A stretch of DNA of 64,000 nt from the NCBI RefSeq assembly GCF_003367245.1, contig NZ_QRGR01000003.1, forward strand, positions 124,001 through 188,000, in the 5' to 3' direction. Each line of letters opens with the position of its first letter. Position 1 is the first letter of the stretch. Below the pieces are notes generated by a model. It saw nothing but the letters and a program-made list of their open reading frames with translations. It was not told the origin of the DNA and did not search any database. A program made the position numbers and the translations under genes. The DNA comes from Pontibacter diazotrophicus. GTDB lineage: Bacteria > Bacteroidota > Bacteroidia > Cytophagales > Hymenobacteraceae. Below, one piece after another: positions 44,548 through 54,655 of this stretch.

Positions 44548-45633
44548 CTATCTTCCGAATGTCTCATTCTCCGGGAAAGGCATTTTACGTATCGTGTATT
44601 CTTGCTGCGGGGGTTGGGCACCTTCAAATAGTTTGTTCAGGTGTGCGTACAAAACAAATACCTCATCTCCATAGCCTGTGGCTGTAGTCGGGAAAACCGG
44701 GCCTGTCATAAAGCTGTTGTTCAACGTGCCTGTTTCCCAATTGTCCCCGCTCATAAAAGAAAGCACTCTACCCGAAGCCTCTCCACCTGCATTGTTCACC
44801 ACTATCAGTTGCTCGCCATTCTGACTCAGCAGCAGCCCGTCCGGTGACTCAAGTGGGTCATTGAGCTGCACCTGGCTAATGGCATCAGGGTTGTTCAGCG
44901 GAATCTTGTAGATCGCATTTTCAACTGAAAAAGCCACCAGCAGAAAGCCTTCGGGGTGAAAAGCGATACCGTTGAAGCCGAAAGCACCTTCCGGAGTGGC
45001 AAAATCCTCGTCTTCGTAAAATACCGTAGCATTCCCCCATACATCAACCTTATAGATGATTGGAGAGAAACTGTCAGTAATATAAGCATTGCCCAGTTTA
45101 TCTATGGTAATATCATTTGCGAAGTGTGGCATACCAGGGCGTAATGCTGCCAGGTCTACAAAATGCATCAGGGCACCCGTCTGTAGGTTATAAATGCCTA
45201 GCACCGCCGTCTGACCGGCTGTGCCTGGAGTAGAATTAGGAGTACCTCCCGGATCAGCACCAGCTACCAACACTCTACCTCTGGCCTCATCCACCTCCAA
45301 CCCGATGGTGGAGATAAGGCGGTCATCCGTAATAAACGGCATATAATCTCCTTCATAGTTCACAACACCGATATTGCCTGAGGTAACAGAGGAAACCAGG
45401 AAACGCCGGTTGAGAGCATCGTGGCTAACCCCTTCAGGATAGAGCCCCGGACTAGTGAAGGTGATTGTTTCAGGAATGGCCTCGGCCTCCTCAATATCAT
45501 CAATTACATCTTTGAAATCATCCCAAAACTCCTCAGGAGAACAGGAAATTGTGCCGAAGCATATCAGAAGAAAAAGCAGGTAGGAAAAACGCTTTCGCAG
45601 GAAAGAAGTTGGCGTTACGGATAATTGCTTCAT
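44548..45633 (-). CDS. SMP-30/NHL-type beta-propeller lipoprotein
   Basis: A 361-residue lipoprotein; the signal peptide ends FGTISC with the lipidated Cys31. From about 60 on, repeated strands with the SMP-30/gluconolactonase look occur: YPEGVSHDALNRRFLVSS, FANDITIDKLGNAYITDSF, FGFNGIAFHPEGFLLVAF and ESPDGLLLSQNGEQLIVVNN. These are typical of six-bladed propellers that bind calcium and hydrolyse lactones or simply act as binding proteins. The surface location argues for a periplasmic or outer-membrane role. No partner gene is adjacent. Confidence 0.85.
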   Translation of the reverse strand: MKQLSVTPTSFLRKRFSYLLFLLICFGTISCSPEEFWDDFKDVIDDIEEAEAIPETITFTSPGLYPEGVSHDALNRRFLVSSVTSGNIGVVNYEGDYMPFITDDRLISTIGLEVDEARGRVLVAGADPGGTPNSTPGTAGQTAVLGIYNLQTGALMHFVDLAALRPGMPHFANDITIDKLGNAYITDSFSPIIYKVDVWGNATVFYEDEDFATPEGAFGFNGIAFHPEGFLLVAFSVENAIYKIPLNNPDAISQVQLNDPLESPDGLLLSQNGEQLIVVNNAGGEASGRVLSFMSGDNWETGTLNNSFMTGPVFPTTATGYGDEVFVLYAHLNKLFEGAQPPQQEYTIRKMPFPENETFGR

Positions 45634-46142
45634 AGTTAACTGAGGTTTTAAGTAAGTAATGAACAGGAAAATAAATCACACCTTGTAAAACAGATAAAAT
45701 CACTGTCTTGATGAATCATTATGGTTAGGCCGACAGGAAATACAGTAACGTGTAAACGCTTCACCTTACTGCTAAACCATAAGTTATATAAGTATACTCC
45801 TACGGTCTCGGGAATAGCTAATTTACCTTAAGATTACTTAGTAAAGGTCCTCATTCACAAGGAGAAATGATGAGGTGAATAAGCGAATGCAAAGATTTTT
45901 CCCATTGCTCGTTCGAGTATAACAGGAGCATGAAAAAGAAAAAGCTATTATGAAATTTCAGACAGCGCATTATAATCAGCACTAGTCATATAATTTATAC
46001 AGCCAATTTGCAGTATGCTAAATGTAGCAGCAACCATACTATATAATGATTTGGTATTCAGCACAAAGCGCAAACTAACTACTGTACCGCTAACCTGCTA
46101 CGCTTTTACTTTATTACCATATATGCTTTAAAATAAAGAACT
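45634..46142. other. Intergenic region between divergent lipoprotein and hrpB genes
   Basis: 509 bases, AT-rich, without a gene I can support. It should hold both promoters; no motif stands out. Confidence 0.5.
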
Positions 46143-48701
46143 TTGGAGGTGAACTCTATTTCATTTGATTCAGTGCAGAACTTACCTGACTTACCCGTTA
46201 AAGAAGCGCTCCCCAGGCTGCTGTCCGCTTTGAACACCAGCTCCAGAGCAGTACTCGAAGCCCCGCCTGGTGCCGGCAAAACCACGCTTGTCCCCCTGGC
46301 ACTGCTGGAGGCATCCTGGCTGAACAACGGGAAAATCATTATGCTGGAGCCCCGGCGCCTGGCTGCAAGAGCTGCAGCCCAGCGCATGTCTGATATTCTG
46401 GGCGAAACTACCGGCCAGACGGTTGGTTACTGGGTAAGGATGGAGCATGTGGTATCGGGCAAAACGAGAATTGAGGTGGTGACTGAGGCCATTCTCACAC
46501 GTTTAATTCAGGATGACCCGGGCCTGGATGGTGTTGCTGCTATCATATTCGACGAGTTTCATGAACGTAGCCTGCAAGCTGATTTAGGCTTAGCCCTGGC
46601 GCTGGATGCCCAGGCTGTTTTGCGGCCGGACCTGCGCCTGCTGGTGATGAGTGCCACACTCGATGCTGCCTCCGTAGGCAAGTGGCTGGATGCGCCAGTT
46701 ATCCGGAGCGAAGGCCGCCAGTATCCGGTAGAAACGTTTTACCTGCAGCCAGCAGAGGTGGCCGCCGCGGGTAACCGCCACATGGAACGGCTGGCCAATC
46801 TCGTGCCCAAATCAGTACGGCAGGCATTGGCGGCAGACACCGAAGGCGATGTGCTGGTTTTTTTGCCAGGTAAAGGGGAAATACGGAAAGTAGCCCAGCA
46901 ATTAGAAGGCAAATTGCCACCCGCAACCGACCTGCATTTACTGCACGGTGAACTGACTCTATCTAAACAACTGGCGGCCATTCACCCGGCTCCCAAAGGA
47001 AAACGCAAAGTGGTCCTGACCACCAGCATAGCCGAGACGAGCTTAACCATTGAGGGCATTACCATAGTGGTGGACGGAGGCTATGCAAGGGTACCGAAAT
47101 TTGTTCCCCGCACCGGCCTCACCACCTTAGCAACCATTCCGGTTTCCAGTGCCGCAGCCGATCAGCGACGTGGGCGGGCGGGCCGGCTGGAGCCGGGCGT
47201 TTGCTATCGCCTGTGGTCCGCGGCCGATCAATTGCAACTCCCGGACAGGCAGGCACCGGAAATATGCGAAGCTGATTTGACAGGCTTCGTACTGGAACTC
47301 GCGCTTTGGGGTGCAAAAGATGCCGCTGCGCTGAAGTGGCTGGACACGCCTCCTGCTGCGGCCATGTCTCTGGCGCGTGATCTGCTGCAACGTTTGGGAG
47401 CTGTTGACCAGGCTGGCAAACCCACCCGCCATGGCAAAGCTTTAGCCTCACTGGGTGTACACCCCAGACTGGGCCACCTGGTGATGCGAGGCCAGCAAGC
47501 AGGTTCTGGGAATACTGCCTGCGCGCTGGCTTCCCTCCTCTCTGAACGGGACATGCTCAAGCCAATGCAGCTCAACTGGCAGGAGCCGTTGCCGGACCTG
47601 CAGTTGCGCCTCGAGATCCTGGCAGGAAAACGCCCTCCTACTCCGGGCTATGTGATAGATGAAAATGCACTGCGGCGGGTGCGTGAACAGGAACAGAACC
47701 TGCGGCAGCGCTTGCGGATATCAGAAAACAGACTAAACACAGACCCTGCCGGCTTACTTACGGCCCTCGCTTACCCAGACCGGCTGGCACAGCGGGAATC
47801 GTCCGGACGGGTACGGCTGATAACAGGCCAGCGGGCACTCTTGCAGACGGAGCTGTTCGGTGAAGCCGAGTTTTATGGTGTGGCGCACCTCGACTTAGGA
47901 AAGCAAGCGCGGGTGTTGCTGGCGGCACCAATAGCAAAGTCCGAAATTATTGAGCATTTCTCTGATCAGCTGGAAGAGTTACAGGAGGTGCGTTGGGATG
48001 CTGCTACCGAACGGGTAGTCGCGCGACAGATTGTACGTTTGGGTGCGCTGGTACTGGAAGAATCCACACAACCGAAACCCGTTCCGGAGCTTGTTGCGCA
48101 GGCGCTGCTACAGGGTTTACAGGAGAAAGGCGTGTCCCGGTTGCCGTGGTCGGATGAAGCCCGGCGTACGCGGCAGCGGCTTGCCTTTCTGCACCAGCTG
48201 GACCCAGACTCCTGGCCGGATACGTCGGATGCTGCCTTGGCCACCACCATGGAAATGTGGCTGCTACCGCACCTGGCAGGCCTGCGCACTATGGAGCAGG
48301 TAGCCCGCCTCGATTTTAACGAGATACTGCTGTCTGACCTGTCGTGGGAGCAGCGGCAGGAAATGGATCGGCTGGCCCCCACGCACCTGGAGGTGCCCAG
48401 TGGTTCACGTATAGCCGTTAATTATTCAGATACCGCTGCTCCCGTGCTAGCTGTGCGGCTTCAGGAAGTGTTCGGAATGCTGGATACCCCCACCATTGGG
48501 AGCGGCAAAGTACCACTGCTCCTCCACCTCCTCTCTCCTGCCTCGCGCCCGGTGCAGGTAACCCGGGATCTGCGCAGCTTCTGGAGCACCGGTTACTTTG
48601 ATGTCCGTAAGGACCTGCGCGGCCGCTATCCCAAACACCACTGGCCTGAAGACCCGCTTTCAGCCCCGCCAACAAGAGGTACGAAGCGAAGGCCGAAGTA
48701 A
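46143..48701 (+). CDS. hrpB: ATP-dependent helicase HrpB
   Basis: An 852-residue DEAH-box (DExH) helicase. Walker A is APPGAGKTT near residue 42, the DEAH motif appears as IFDEFHERSL, followed by MSATLDA, motif V TSIAETSLTIEGI and motif VI DQRRGRAGRLEPG; the HrpB-specific C-terminal domain follows to the end (LRSFWSTGYFDVRKDLRGRYPKHHWPEDP). It unwinds RNA or RNA-DNA; its cellular role is unclear in most bacteria. The start is unusual: no in-frame ATG exists between the upstream stop at 46134 and the helicase core. The candidate starts are TTG 46143, GTG 46149 or a later GTG, with a strong GGAGG at 46145-46149. Confidence 0.93.
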   Translation: MEVNSISFDSVQNLPDLPVKEALPRLLSALNTSSRAVLEAPPGAGKTTLVPLALLEASWLNNGKIIMLEPRRLAARAAAQRMSDILGETTGQTVGYWVRMEHVVSGKTRIEVVTEAILTRLIQDDPGLDGVAAIIFDEFHERSLQADLGLALALDAQAVLRPDLRLLVMSATLDAASVGKWLDAPVIRSEGRQYPVETFYLQPAEVAAAGNRHMERLANLVPKSVRQALAADTEGDVLVFLPGKGEIRKVAQQLEGKLPPATDLHLLHGELTLSKQLAAIHPAPKGKRKVVLTTSIAETSLTIEGITIVVDGGYARVPKFVPRTGLTTLATIPVSSAAADQRRGRAGRLEPGVCYRLWSAADQLQLPDRQAPEICEADLTGFVLELALWGAKDAAALKWLDTPPAAAMSLARDLLQRLGAVDQAGKPTRHGKALASLGVHPRLGHLVMRGQQAGSGNTACALASLLSERDMLKPMQLNWQEPLPDLQLRLEILAGKRPPTPGYVIDENALRRVREQEQNLRQRLRISENRLNTDPAGLLTALAYPDRLAQRESSGRVRLITGQRALLQTELFGEAEFYGVAHLDLGKQARVLLAAPIAKSEIIEHFSDQLEELQEVRWDAATERVVARQIVRLGALVLEESTQPKPVPELVAQALLQGLQEKGVSRLPWSDEARRTRQRLAFLHQLDPDSWPDTSDAALATTMEMWLLPHLAGLRTMEQVARLDFNEILLSDLSWEQRQEMDRLAPTHLEVPSGSRIAVNYSDTAAPVLAVRLQEVFGMLDTPTIGSGKVPLLLHLLSPASRPVQVTRDLRSFWSTGYFDVRKDLRGRYPKHHWPEDPLSAPPTRGTKRRPK

Positions 48702-48871
48702 GTAGAGAGAGTAAAGATAGGGGCACAAGGTTATCAGAAGCTATCTGTATGCTGCCTTCACCTCCATCAAACTCACTTTAAGATTTGCACAAAAAATCTG
48801 TTTTTATCAAAATGCCGTAACATATATATAAGGCTTTTACCATGCCTGAAAACCCTAATTAAAGATACCCC

Positions 48872-51800
48872 ATGTCACAACCAGCTACGCCAAGCCTGGG
48901 TCGGAAAGTGTTAAAGATTACAGGAATAATACTTGGAGGCATGGTTGGTTGCATTCTGCTGGCGTCTATTTTACTGCTTACGGTTTTAGAACCTGTTGTA
49001 GGGCGCATCCTGAAAGAGCAGGTAAGTGAAAACACAAATGGCCTTTACACCCTTGCTTTCGAAGATTTGCAGATTAACCTGCTGACCGGAATAATCACAC
49101 TGGAGCAACTGCACATTTCCCCCGATACGGCTGTGCACCAGGAGCAGCGCAGCACTGGTGCGGCTGCTCCACTGCTCTTTGAAGTGGAGACACCACACTT
49201 CCAGATTTACCATATAAACCTGCTGGATGCCCTGTTCCATAACCGGGCAAGCATCGGAACAGTAACCGCAGAAAGACCTCTTATCACGCTAATAGAGGAT
49301 GAAAGTATAAAGGATGACACGGTAATTGATGAACAGCAAGACGGTGGTTCGCTTCCTGGTTTTCTTGATGCTTTACAAATCGGGAAAATTGATATTCAGG
49401 ATGCTACTTTCCGCTACTCAACCCTTAGCGAGCGAGACCTTCTACAGCATGAGATACCGCAGGTTTCTTTGCTGCTGCGTGAGTTCAGCATCCCACCGCA
49501 TGGCGAACCGGATTCCTCCCGCCTGTTTCATGCGGATGGCGTACAGCTCACGGTCAGGGACTATACCTACCAGGCACCTGATGGCATCAATCAGCTGCAG
49601 GTTGGCTTGTTATCTTACTCCTCAGAGGAGGCCACTCTTACGGCTGAGGGTATAGCGCTCCTGCCAAACCAACAAGCTAACGCAGCCCTCCCTCCTGAGG
49701 CAGCCAACCAAACCCTCTACAATGCAAATGTACCGGGGCTGCGCATGACAGGCATGGATTTGTTAGAAGCCTATCGCACAAAGCAATTACACGTCACCGA
49801 ACTTCTCCTGGAAAAGCCAGTCCTTCATATTCTAAACGATTTAAATGTTCCCGCAACCACTGAAACGGCTGACTTATCTAAGGTATACAAGGAAGTATCA
49901 GCGTACCTGACAGAGATAGAAATTGGGGAGCTGCGCCTGACAGAAGGAACTATCAAAGTAAGTGAAAGCCTGGAGGAGCCTGTTACGGTGCACGAACTGA
50001 CCGGAACGGAAATAGCCCTGCAGGAAATCCGCCTTGACTCCAGCACACTATTTCTACCGAAAAACAATCTCTTCGCTGAAGCACTGCTTTTTTCTGCAGA
50101 AAGCTATACCTACCAGCATCCTTTTAGTCCGCATACTATAATAACCGGCAACCTGGAGCTCTCTACCCGTGGCAATTATTTTCATCTGGACACCATACAG
50201 GTTATAGGTGACAAGGAGAAAAACGACAGGCTAAAACAAAACGGCAGCGCGCAGCCACTCATTTACAATATTAATGCACCTGGCCTGCGCTTTAGCAACA
50301 TGGATCTGATTCAGGCCTGGCAAACCGACAGTCTCACCATAGGCACAATAGATGTTTTAAAACCTATCATAAAAATAGGGCGCGACAAATCTGTGCCTAA
50401 AGCAGATACTGAAGCCCAGCTGCAGGAGGCCTATACTGCTGTGTCTGGTTTTATCAGCGGGCTTTTTGTAGAAAACATAAACATACACGATGCATCCTTC
50501 ACGCATATTACCGGAACCGGTCAGCTGAAGCGGGTCCAGGAGTTGCAACACATCTCCCTTGGCGCCACCGGACTGAAAATAGATTCAGCCTATATCTTCA
50601 CCCCTTTAGCAGAAGACCTTCCTGTGGAAGAGGCTGTCCTGACAGCGCATGATTACACCTTCTGGACACCGGATAACCTCTATACCTTTACGCTGGACCG
50701 CATACACTACTCTACCCGCAAGCAGTTGCTTTCCGCCCGGTCTTTGGCACTGTCATACAACCAGGGAGCTCAAAACAGGATGAAGGGTACAGGTGATGCC
50801 AGCCGGAACCTCTATGATATTTCTGCCACTGGTTTTAGCGTGACCGGCCTCGATATCATAAAAGCGATTGAAACAGGCGAGCTCCTGATGGACCAGGTGT
50901 TGCTCCGGCAACCGGACTTTGCCATGCTGAAGGATCAGACTATACCTGCACCACAGGAGCAACGAGGGACAATGGATGAATTGTATAGTATTTTAAACCC
51001 TATCAAGGTGAATGTCCTGCGTATGGAGGATGGCACCTTTACATATTCTGAAAAAAGCGCTGACGTAACCCGCACGCAACTGTTGGATCATGCCTCCGCC
51101 ACGGTGCTGGGCCTTAACCTTGGTTCTGCCAGGTTAGGTGCGCTGGATGACGTTCTCCCGATGCAGGAGATGAACCTGACAGCGGGAGATTATACGTACA
51201 GGTCGCCTGATGGTATTTATACTATCACGCTGGACAGCCTGTTATACTCCAGCCAACAGCAGGAGCTTTCTGCCCGCCGCATTGATGTCGCTTCTGATAA
51301 AGAAGCAAATGCACGCCTTAAACTCCAGGGCAGTGAACAGGCAAACCGCAACCTTTTTGATGTCTCCGCTGAACGTTTTCGTGTCAGAGGGTTAGACCTG
51401 ATTCAGGCGTATGAAACAGGACAGTTTGCCATGGCAGAAATGCTCCTCACAGCACCCGAAGTAGCCGTTCTCCAGGACCGAAATGTGCCTCCCCGTAGCA
51501 CAGATACCAGGGACGAAGAGGAAAACACGGAAGATTCAGAAGCACTGGAACAGATAGCCGAAGTAGTAGAGGCATTCAGAGTGGACAAACTGCGGGTAAA
51601 TGACGGCAATGTTACCTTCAACATCCTGCAGGACACGGTAATGGCAAGCCAGAGTATAGCACATGTGTCGGTGGCAATGGATCAGCTACGAACTATATCT
51701 CTGGAGGCCAGTGATCCGCTGGAAATGTTCCGGGCAGATGAAATTGGCGTGCTGGTGCGGGATTACTCCTATTTACTTCCGGACAGTTTGTATAGGCTGG

Positions 51801-52789
51801 ATATTGGGGAAATCAGGACATCACTGCAGGAGCAGTCCCTCTACATAGACAGTTTGCGCCTGCTGCCGCTTTACGGCAGAGATGAGTTCATGAGCAGGCT
51901 CACGTATGAGAATGATCGCTTTGATGTGCATGTTCCGCAAGTGCAACTGAGGGGAATAGACCTCGATGCGCTCTTTAACAACCAAGATATTATCATCGGG
52001 CAAGCACTCCTCCTTAACCCGCTACTGGATATTTACCGGGACAAGCGTATCCCGGAAGATCCGGACCGAAGGCCCCCCACCCCGCAGGAAATGCTTCGGC
52101 AGGTAGAGTATTATGTTGATGTAGACACCATTACTGTGGAAGGTGCCAACCTAACGTATGCAGAAGTAGCACCCAATGGCGAAAAACCAGGTGTACTAAG
52201 CTTTGTAGACGCTAACATGGAAGCCTATAATGTCACGAATGTTGCTACGCTGTTAAGCCAGGATAGTATTGCTCCGGTAAATGCTTCTGCTTTGTTAATG
52301 GGTGAAAGCGAGCTGAGTGTCCAATTCCTGTTTCACCTGAATCATCCGGAAGACCTGTATACTTACGAAGGAACACTGCAACCGATGGATTTCAGTGCCT
52401 TAAATCCCCTGTTTAAGAACCTGATTTTTGTAAGTATTGAAGATGGAAAGATTGATAAAGCCGCCTTTTCAGTTAAATCTACAGAACACATGGCAGAGGG
52501 GCAAATGCGGTTCTTCTACAATGACTTTGAAATATTGCTCATAGATGAAGATAACCCGGACAAACCTGGCTTTCTGCGTAAATCAGGCAGCTGGCTACTA
52601 AACAAATTTATCATTAAATCCAACAACCCGGCAGGGCGCAGGGATTTAAGAGAGGGAAATATAGAAGTGGAGCGTGACTATTCAAAATCTGTATTCAATC
52701 ACATGGGTAAAGCTATGATTGATGGCATCACCTCCAGCCTGATGGTACCTTTTGTAGAACGCATAGCAGATAAGCTCATAGAGTTTTAG
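48872..52789 (+). CDS. Giant AsmA/TamB-like protein with five internal repeats
   Basis: A 1305-residue envelope protein. One membrane helix near the N-terminus (about 14-40) is followed by a very long beta-rich region, as in AsmA-like/DUF748 proteins anchored in the inner membrane and reaching into the periplasm. Five repeats of about 185 residues are visible. Each starts with a [KR]-[IL]-x-[LIV]-x-[DE]-[AG]-x-[FI] strand (about 170, 350, 534, 712, 903), has a [DE]-Y-[TS]-[YF] block (231, 412, 595, 774, 965) and ends in N[VI]P or [TR]IP. A sixth partial unit and a conserved C-terminal part end near 1305. Such proteins may carry phospholipids to the outer membrane. It is monocistronic. Confidence 0.8.
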   Translation: MSQPATPSLGRKVLKITGIILGGMVGCILLASILLLTVLEPVVGRILKEQVSENTNGLYTLAFEDLQINLLTGIITLEQLHISPDTAVHQEQRSTGAAAPLLFEVETPHFQIYHINLLDALFHNRASIGTVTAERPLITLIEDESIKDDTVIDEQQDGGSLPGFLDALQIGKIDIQDATFRYSTLSERDLLQHEIPQVSLLLREFSIPPHGEPDSSRLFHADGVQLTVRDYTYQAPDGINQLQVGLLSYSSEEATLTAEGIALLPNQQANAALPPEAANQTLYNANVPGLRMTGMDLLEAYRTKQLHVTELLLEKPVLHILNDLNVPATTETADLSKVYKEVSAYLTEIEIGELRLTEGTIKVSESLEEPVTVHELTGTEIALQEIRLDSSTLFLPKNNLFAEALLFSAESYTYQHPFSPHTIITGNLELSTRGNYFHLDTIQVIGDKEKNDRLKQNGSAQPLIYNINAPGLRFSNMDLIQAWQTDSLTIGTIDVLKPIIKIGRDKSVPKADTEAQLQEAYTAVSGFISGLFVENINIHDASFTHITGTGQLKRVQELQHISLGATGLKIDSAYIFTPLAEDLPVEEAVLTAHDYTFWTPDNLYTFTLDRIHYSTRKQLLSARSLALSYNQGAQNRMKGTGDASRNLYDISATGFSVTGLDIIKAIETGELLMDQVLLRQPDFAMLKDQTIPAPQEQRGTMDELYSILNPIKVNVLRMEDGTFTYSEKSADVTRTQLLDHASATVLGLNLGSARLGALDDVLPMQEMNLTAGDYTYRSPDGIYTITLDSLLYSSQQQELSARRIDVASDKEANARLKLQGSEQANRNLFDVSAERFRVRGLDLIQAYETGQFAMAEMLLTAPEVAVLQDRNVPPRSTDTRDEEENTEDSEALEQIAEVVEAFRVDKLRVNDGNVTFNILQDTVMASQSIAHVSVAMDQLRTISLEASDPLEMFRADEIGVLVRDYSYLLPDSLYRLDIGEIRTSLQEQSLYIDSLRLLPLYGRDEFMSRLTYENDRFDVHVPQVQLRGIDLDALFNNQDIIIGQALLLNPLLDIYRDKRIPEDPDRRPPTPQEMLRQVEYYVDVDTITVEGANLTYAEVAPNGEKPGVLSFVDANMEAYNVTNVATLLSQDSIAPVNASALLMGESELSVQFLFHLNHPEDLYTYEGTLQPMDFSALNPLFKNLIFVSIEDGKIDKAAFSVKSTEHMAEGQMRFFYNDFEILLIDEDNPDKPGFLRKSGSWLLNKFIIKSNNPAGRRDLREGNIEVERDYSKSVFNHMGKAMIDGITSSLMVPFVERIADKLIEF

Positions 52790-52941
52790 CATGGGACCTA
52801 TACTCTCTGCTGGAGAAAGCACGAGAAGAAAGTAGTCTGGAATTTTGAAGATATACTTTTCGCTAAACATGCCCTAAAGTATGCATCAAGCGCCGAAGGC
52901 ATGGATAGCTAAAAGGACTGAAAACAAATGAGCGTAGAGAA

Positions 52942-53406
52942 TTATAGAGCCTCCAGTCCCATATTACCGTAATAGGACCCGGCAGCCATCAGAATACAGG
53001 AAATAATCACGCCTATACTTATCGCCAGGAAAGCACTTCCACGGCCAATCTTAAAAACATAAGCAGCAATGGTACCCATGTATGCTCCTGTACCGGGAAG
53101 GGGAATCATCACGAAAATCATCAGGCCCCAAAAACCATATTTCTGAACCTCATTCCCCACACCTTTCTTAGCTCTCTTAGATAAGTTGATGACACTTTTC
53201 CGATAAGTACGGTTAGGCCAAAGCTTAAGGCTGAATGTATCAATCAGCCACGAAAGCAGGGGGAATATCAGCAAGTTAGCAACCAAGCCTACCATAAAAG
53301 CCCAGGCTAAAGGCAAATCATTTAAGACAGCGTAAGGAATGCCAGCACGTGCCTCACCAAAAGGTGAAATGCTCAGCAGAAAGGTATAAATAAGTGTTTC
53401 CAGCAT
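52942..53406 (-). CDS. Small multidrug export family (Sm_multidrug_ex, COG2426) membrane protein
   Basis: A 154-residue membrane protein with about four helices. The N-terminal LLSISPFGEARAGIPYAV is the family's conserved re-entrant motif, and the central MIPLPGTGAYMGTIAA gives the second, as in the COG2426 family (distantly related to DedA-type lipid scramblases). Members were named for a weak similarity to multidrug exporters, and the function is not established. It is convergent with the AsmA-like gene and divergent from the broken GT87 gene. Confidence 0.82.
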   Translation of the reverse strand: MLETLIYTFLLSISPFGEARAGIPYAVLNDLPLAWAFMVGLVANLLIFPLLSWLIDTFSLKLWPNRTYRKSVINLSKRAKKGVGNEVQKYGFWGLMIFVMIPLPGTGAYMGTIAAYVFKIGRGSAFLAISIGVIISCILMAAGSYYGNMGLEAL

Positions 53407-53678
53407 GTATTCTAAATAAGATGCGCAATTTCGCTAATTGCCGGAGAATTTTTATTCGGTTGGAGAAAATTTCAGTTGTAATATTTTGCCATGTCGCAAA
53501 TTTCAGACCAGATAAGACACATATGTATTATGGTGCATATTTACTTCCAGCCTGACTACCCCCTGAAAAACAATTAGCAGGTAAGAACCATTCATATCAG
53601 TTCTTTTAACACAAATAACCACCTGTAATTAATTTTAACTAAACTTGTAAATTGAATAAGCGACAGGAACATCAATTT

Positions 53679-53798
53679 ATGAACAAGCTCCTCAACCACA
53701 GGCATACCTGGATTTACTTTATAAGTGTCATTAGCTTAGCTTTATTAATCGGTGAAGTAGTGAATGAACGGCTATGGATGCATGACCTGGAGGTATAA
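53679..53798 (+). pseudogene. 5' fragment of a GT87-type mannosyltransferase
   Basis: A reading frame of 39 codons starting MNKLLNHRHTWIYF, with one membrane helix, and ending MHDLEV followed by TAA. In GT87 (DUF2029) enzymes the first helix leads to a D-x-x-VY motif with the likely catalytic Asp, and HDLEV fits that position. The following codons resume a GT87 sequence only far downstream, so roughly 100-130 residues appear to be missing. The stop overlaps the next ATG (TAATG). Confidence 0.65.
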
Positions 53799-54655
53799 TG
53801 GCCTTTCTGGCTGTTGTAGTACATCTACACCGGGAATGGCACCTGGGCCAGGTAAATTTACTGCTATTGGGAATTTACATTTTCCTGATAAGAAGCTTTG
53901 TGCAGGAGAAGCCTGTCTTCACCGGATTGTTATTGGCAGTTAGCTTGTTCATCAAACCGTTTGGTTTGATCTTTTACCCTTACCTGCTCCTCAGGCAGCG
54001 GTATCGTGCCACCCTCTATTCAGTAGGATTTCTTATCCTGCTAGGGCTCTTGCCATTTTTGTTTTATTCCTCCATCCCAGCCTTTAAGCACTTATATACA
54101 AGCTGGTTTCAGGAATTGTTTTTTGAACTGCGGGCAAAGCAAAGCCTGCTCTCAGAGGGCAACCATACCATATTCTCAGTATTAGCCCGCTATACTCCGG
54201 TGCAATACGTTTTGACCAGTGCTGCAGCTATAAAGATTTACCAGTTCATTATGCTTGGCATTATCGGGAGCGCATTTCTGGTGTTTGTCAGATGGGGACG
54301 CCACTTGCCGCAACATAAAGTGCCGGAGTTATCCTTTTTGATAGCGCTGATTCCGTTATTCGCGTTTACAAGCGAGAATGCATTTTTGTTTACAGCCCCC
54401 TGCATCATTTACCTGATTTATCATTATCAGAAGTTTTCCCTTGCAGGCAAAGTGTGCCTGGTGTTGGCTTGCCTGCTCATAGGGGCTAACATCCGTGATT
54501 TAGTGGGCGCTGCCTTGTACGGGTACCTGCATGATATTTCGGTTTACAGCTTTGGCACTGTGCTACTTTTATTCCTGCTGTTTGTATTGAGGTATAAGAG
54601 AAGAACGCTTTTGAAGGATGAGCAATACCAGAAGGGGGAAGCCCTTACGGCTTAA
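53798..54655 (+). CDS. C-terminal part of a GT87 (DUF2029) membrane glycosyltransferase, probably inactive
   Basis: A 285-residue protein with about eight membrane helices. The opening FLAVVVHLHREWHLGQVNLLLL is a conserved internal block of GT87 enzymes, normally found about 150 residues from the start, and SLFIKPFGLIFYPYLLLR continues the family. The N-terminal membrane helices and the region around the catalytic Asp are missing or separated in the preceding short frame. GT87 enzymes use polyprenyl-phosphate-mannose as donor. The ATG overlaps the stop of the 5' fragment (TAATG), so translation could continue by re-initiation, but the product lacks its catalytic half. Its 3' end overlaps the Usp gene by 11 bases. 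Confidence 0.72.
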   Translation: MAFLAVVVHLHREWHLGQVNLLLLGIYIFLIRSFVQEKPVFTGLLLAVSLFIKPFGLIFYPYLLLRQRYRATLYSVGFLILLGLLPFLFYSSIPAFKHLYTSWFQELFFELRAKQSLLSEGNHTIFSVLARYTPVQYVLTSAAAIKIYQFIMLGIIGSAFLVFVRWGRHLPQHKVPELSFLIALIPLFAFTSENAFLFTAPCIIYLIYHYQKFSLAGKVCLVLACLLIGANIRDLVGAALYGYLHDISVYSFGTVLLLFLLFVLRYKRRTLLKDEQYQKGEALTA

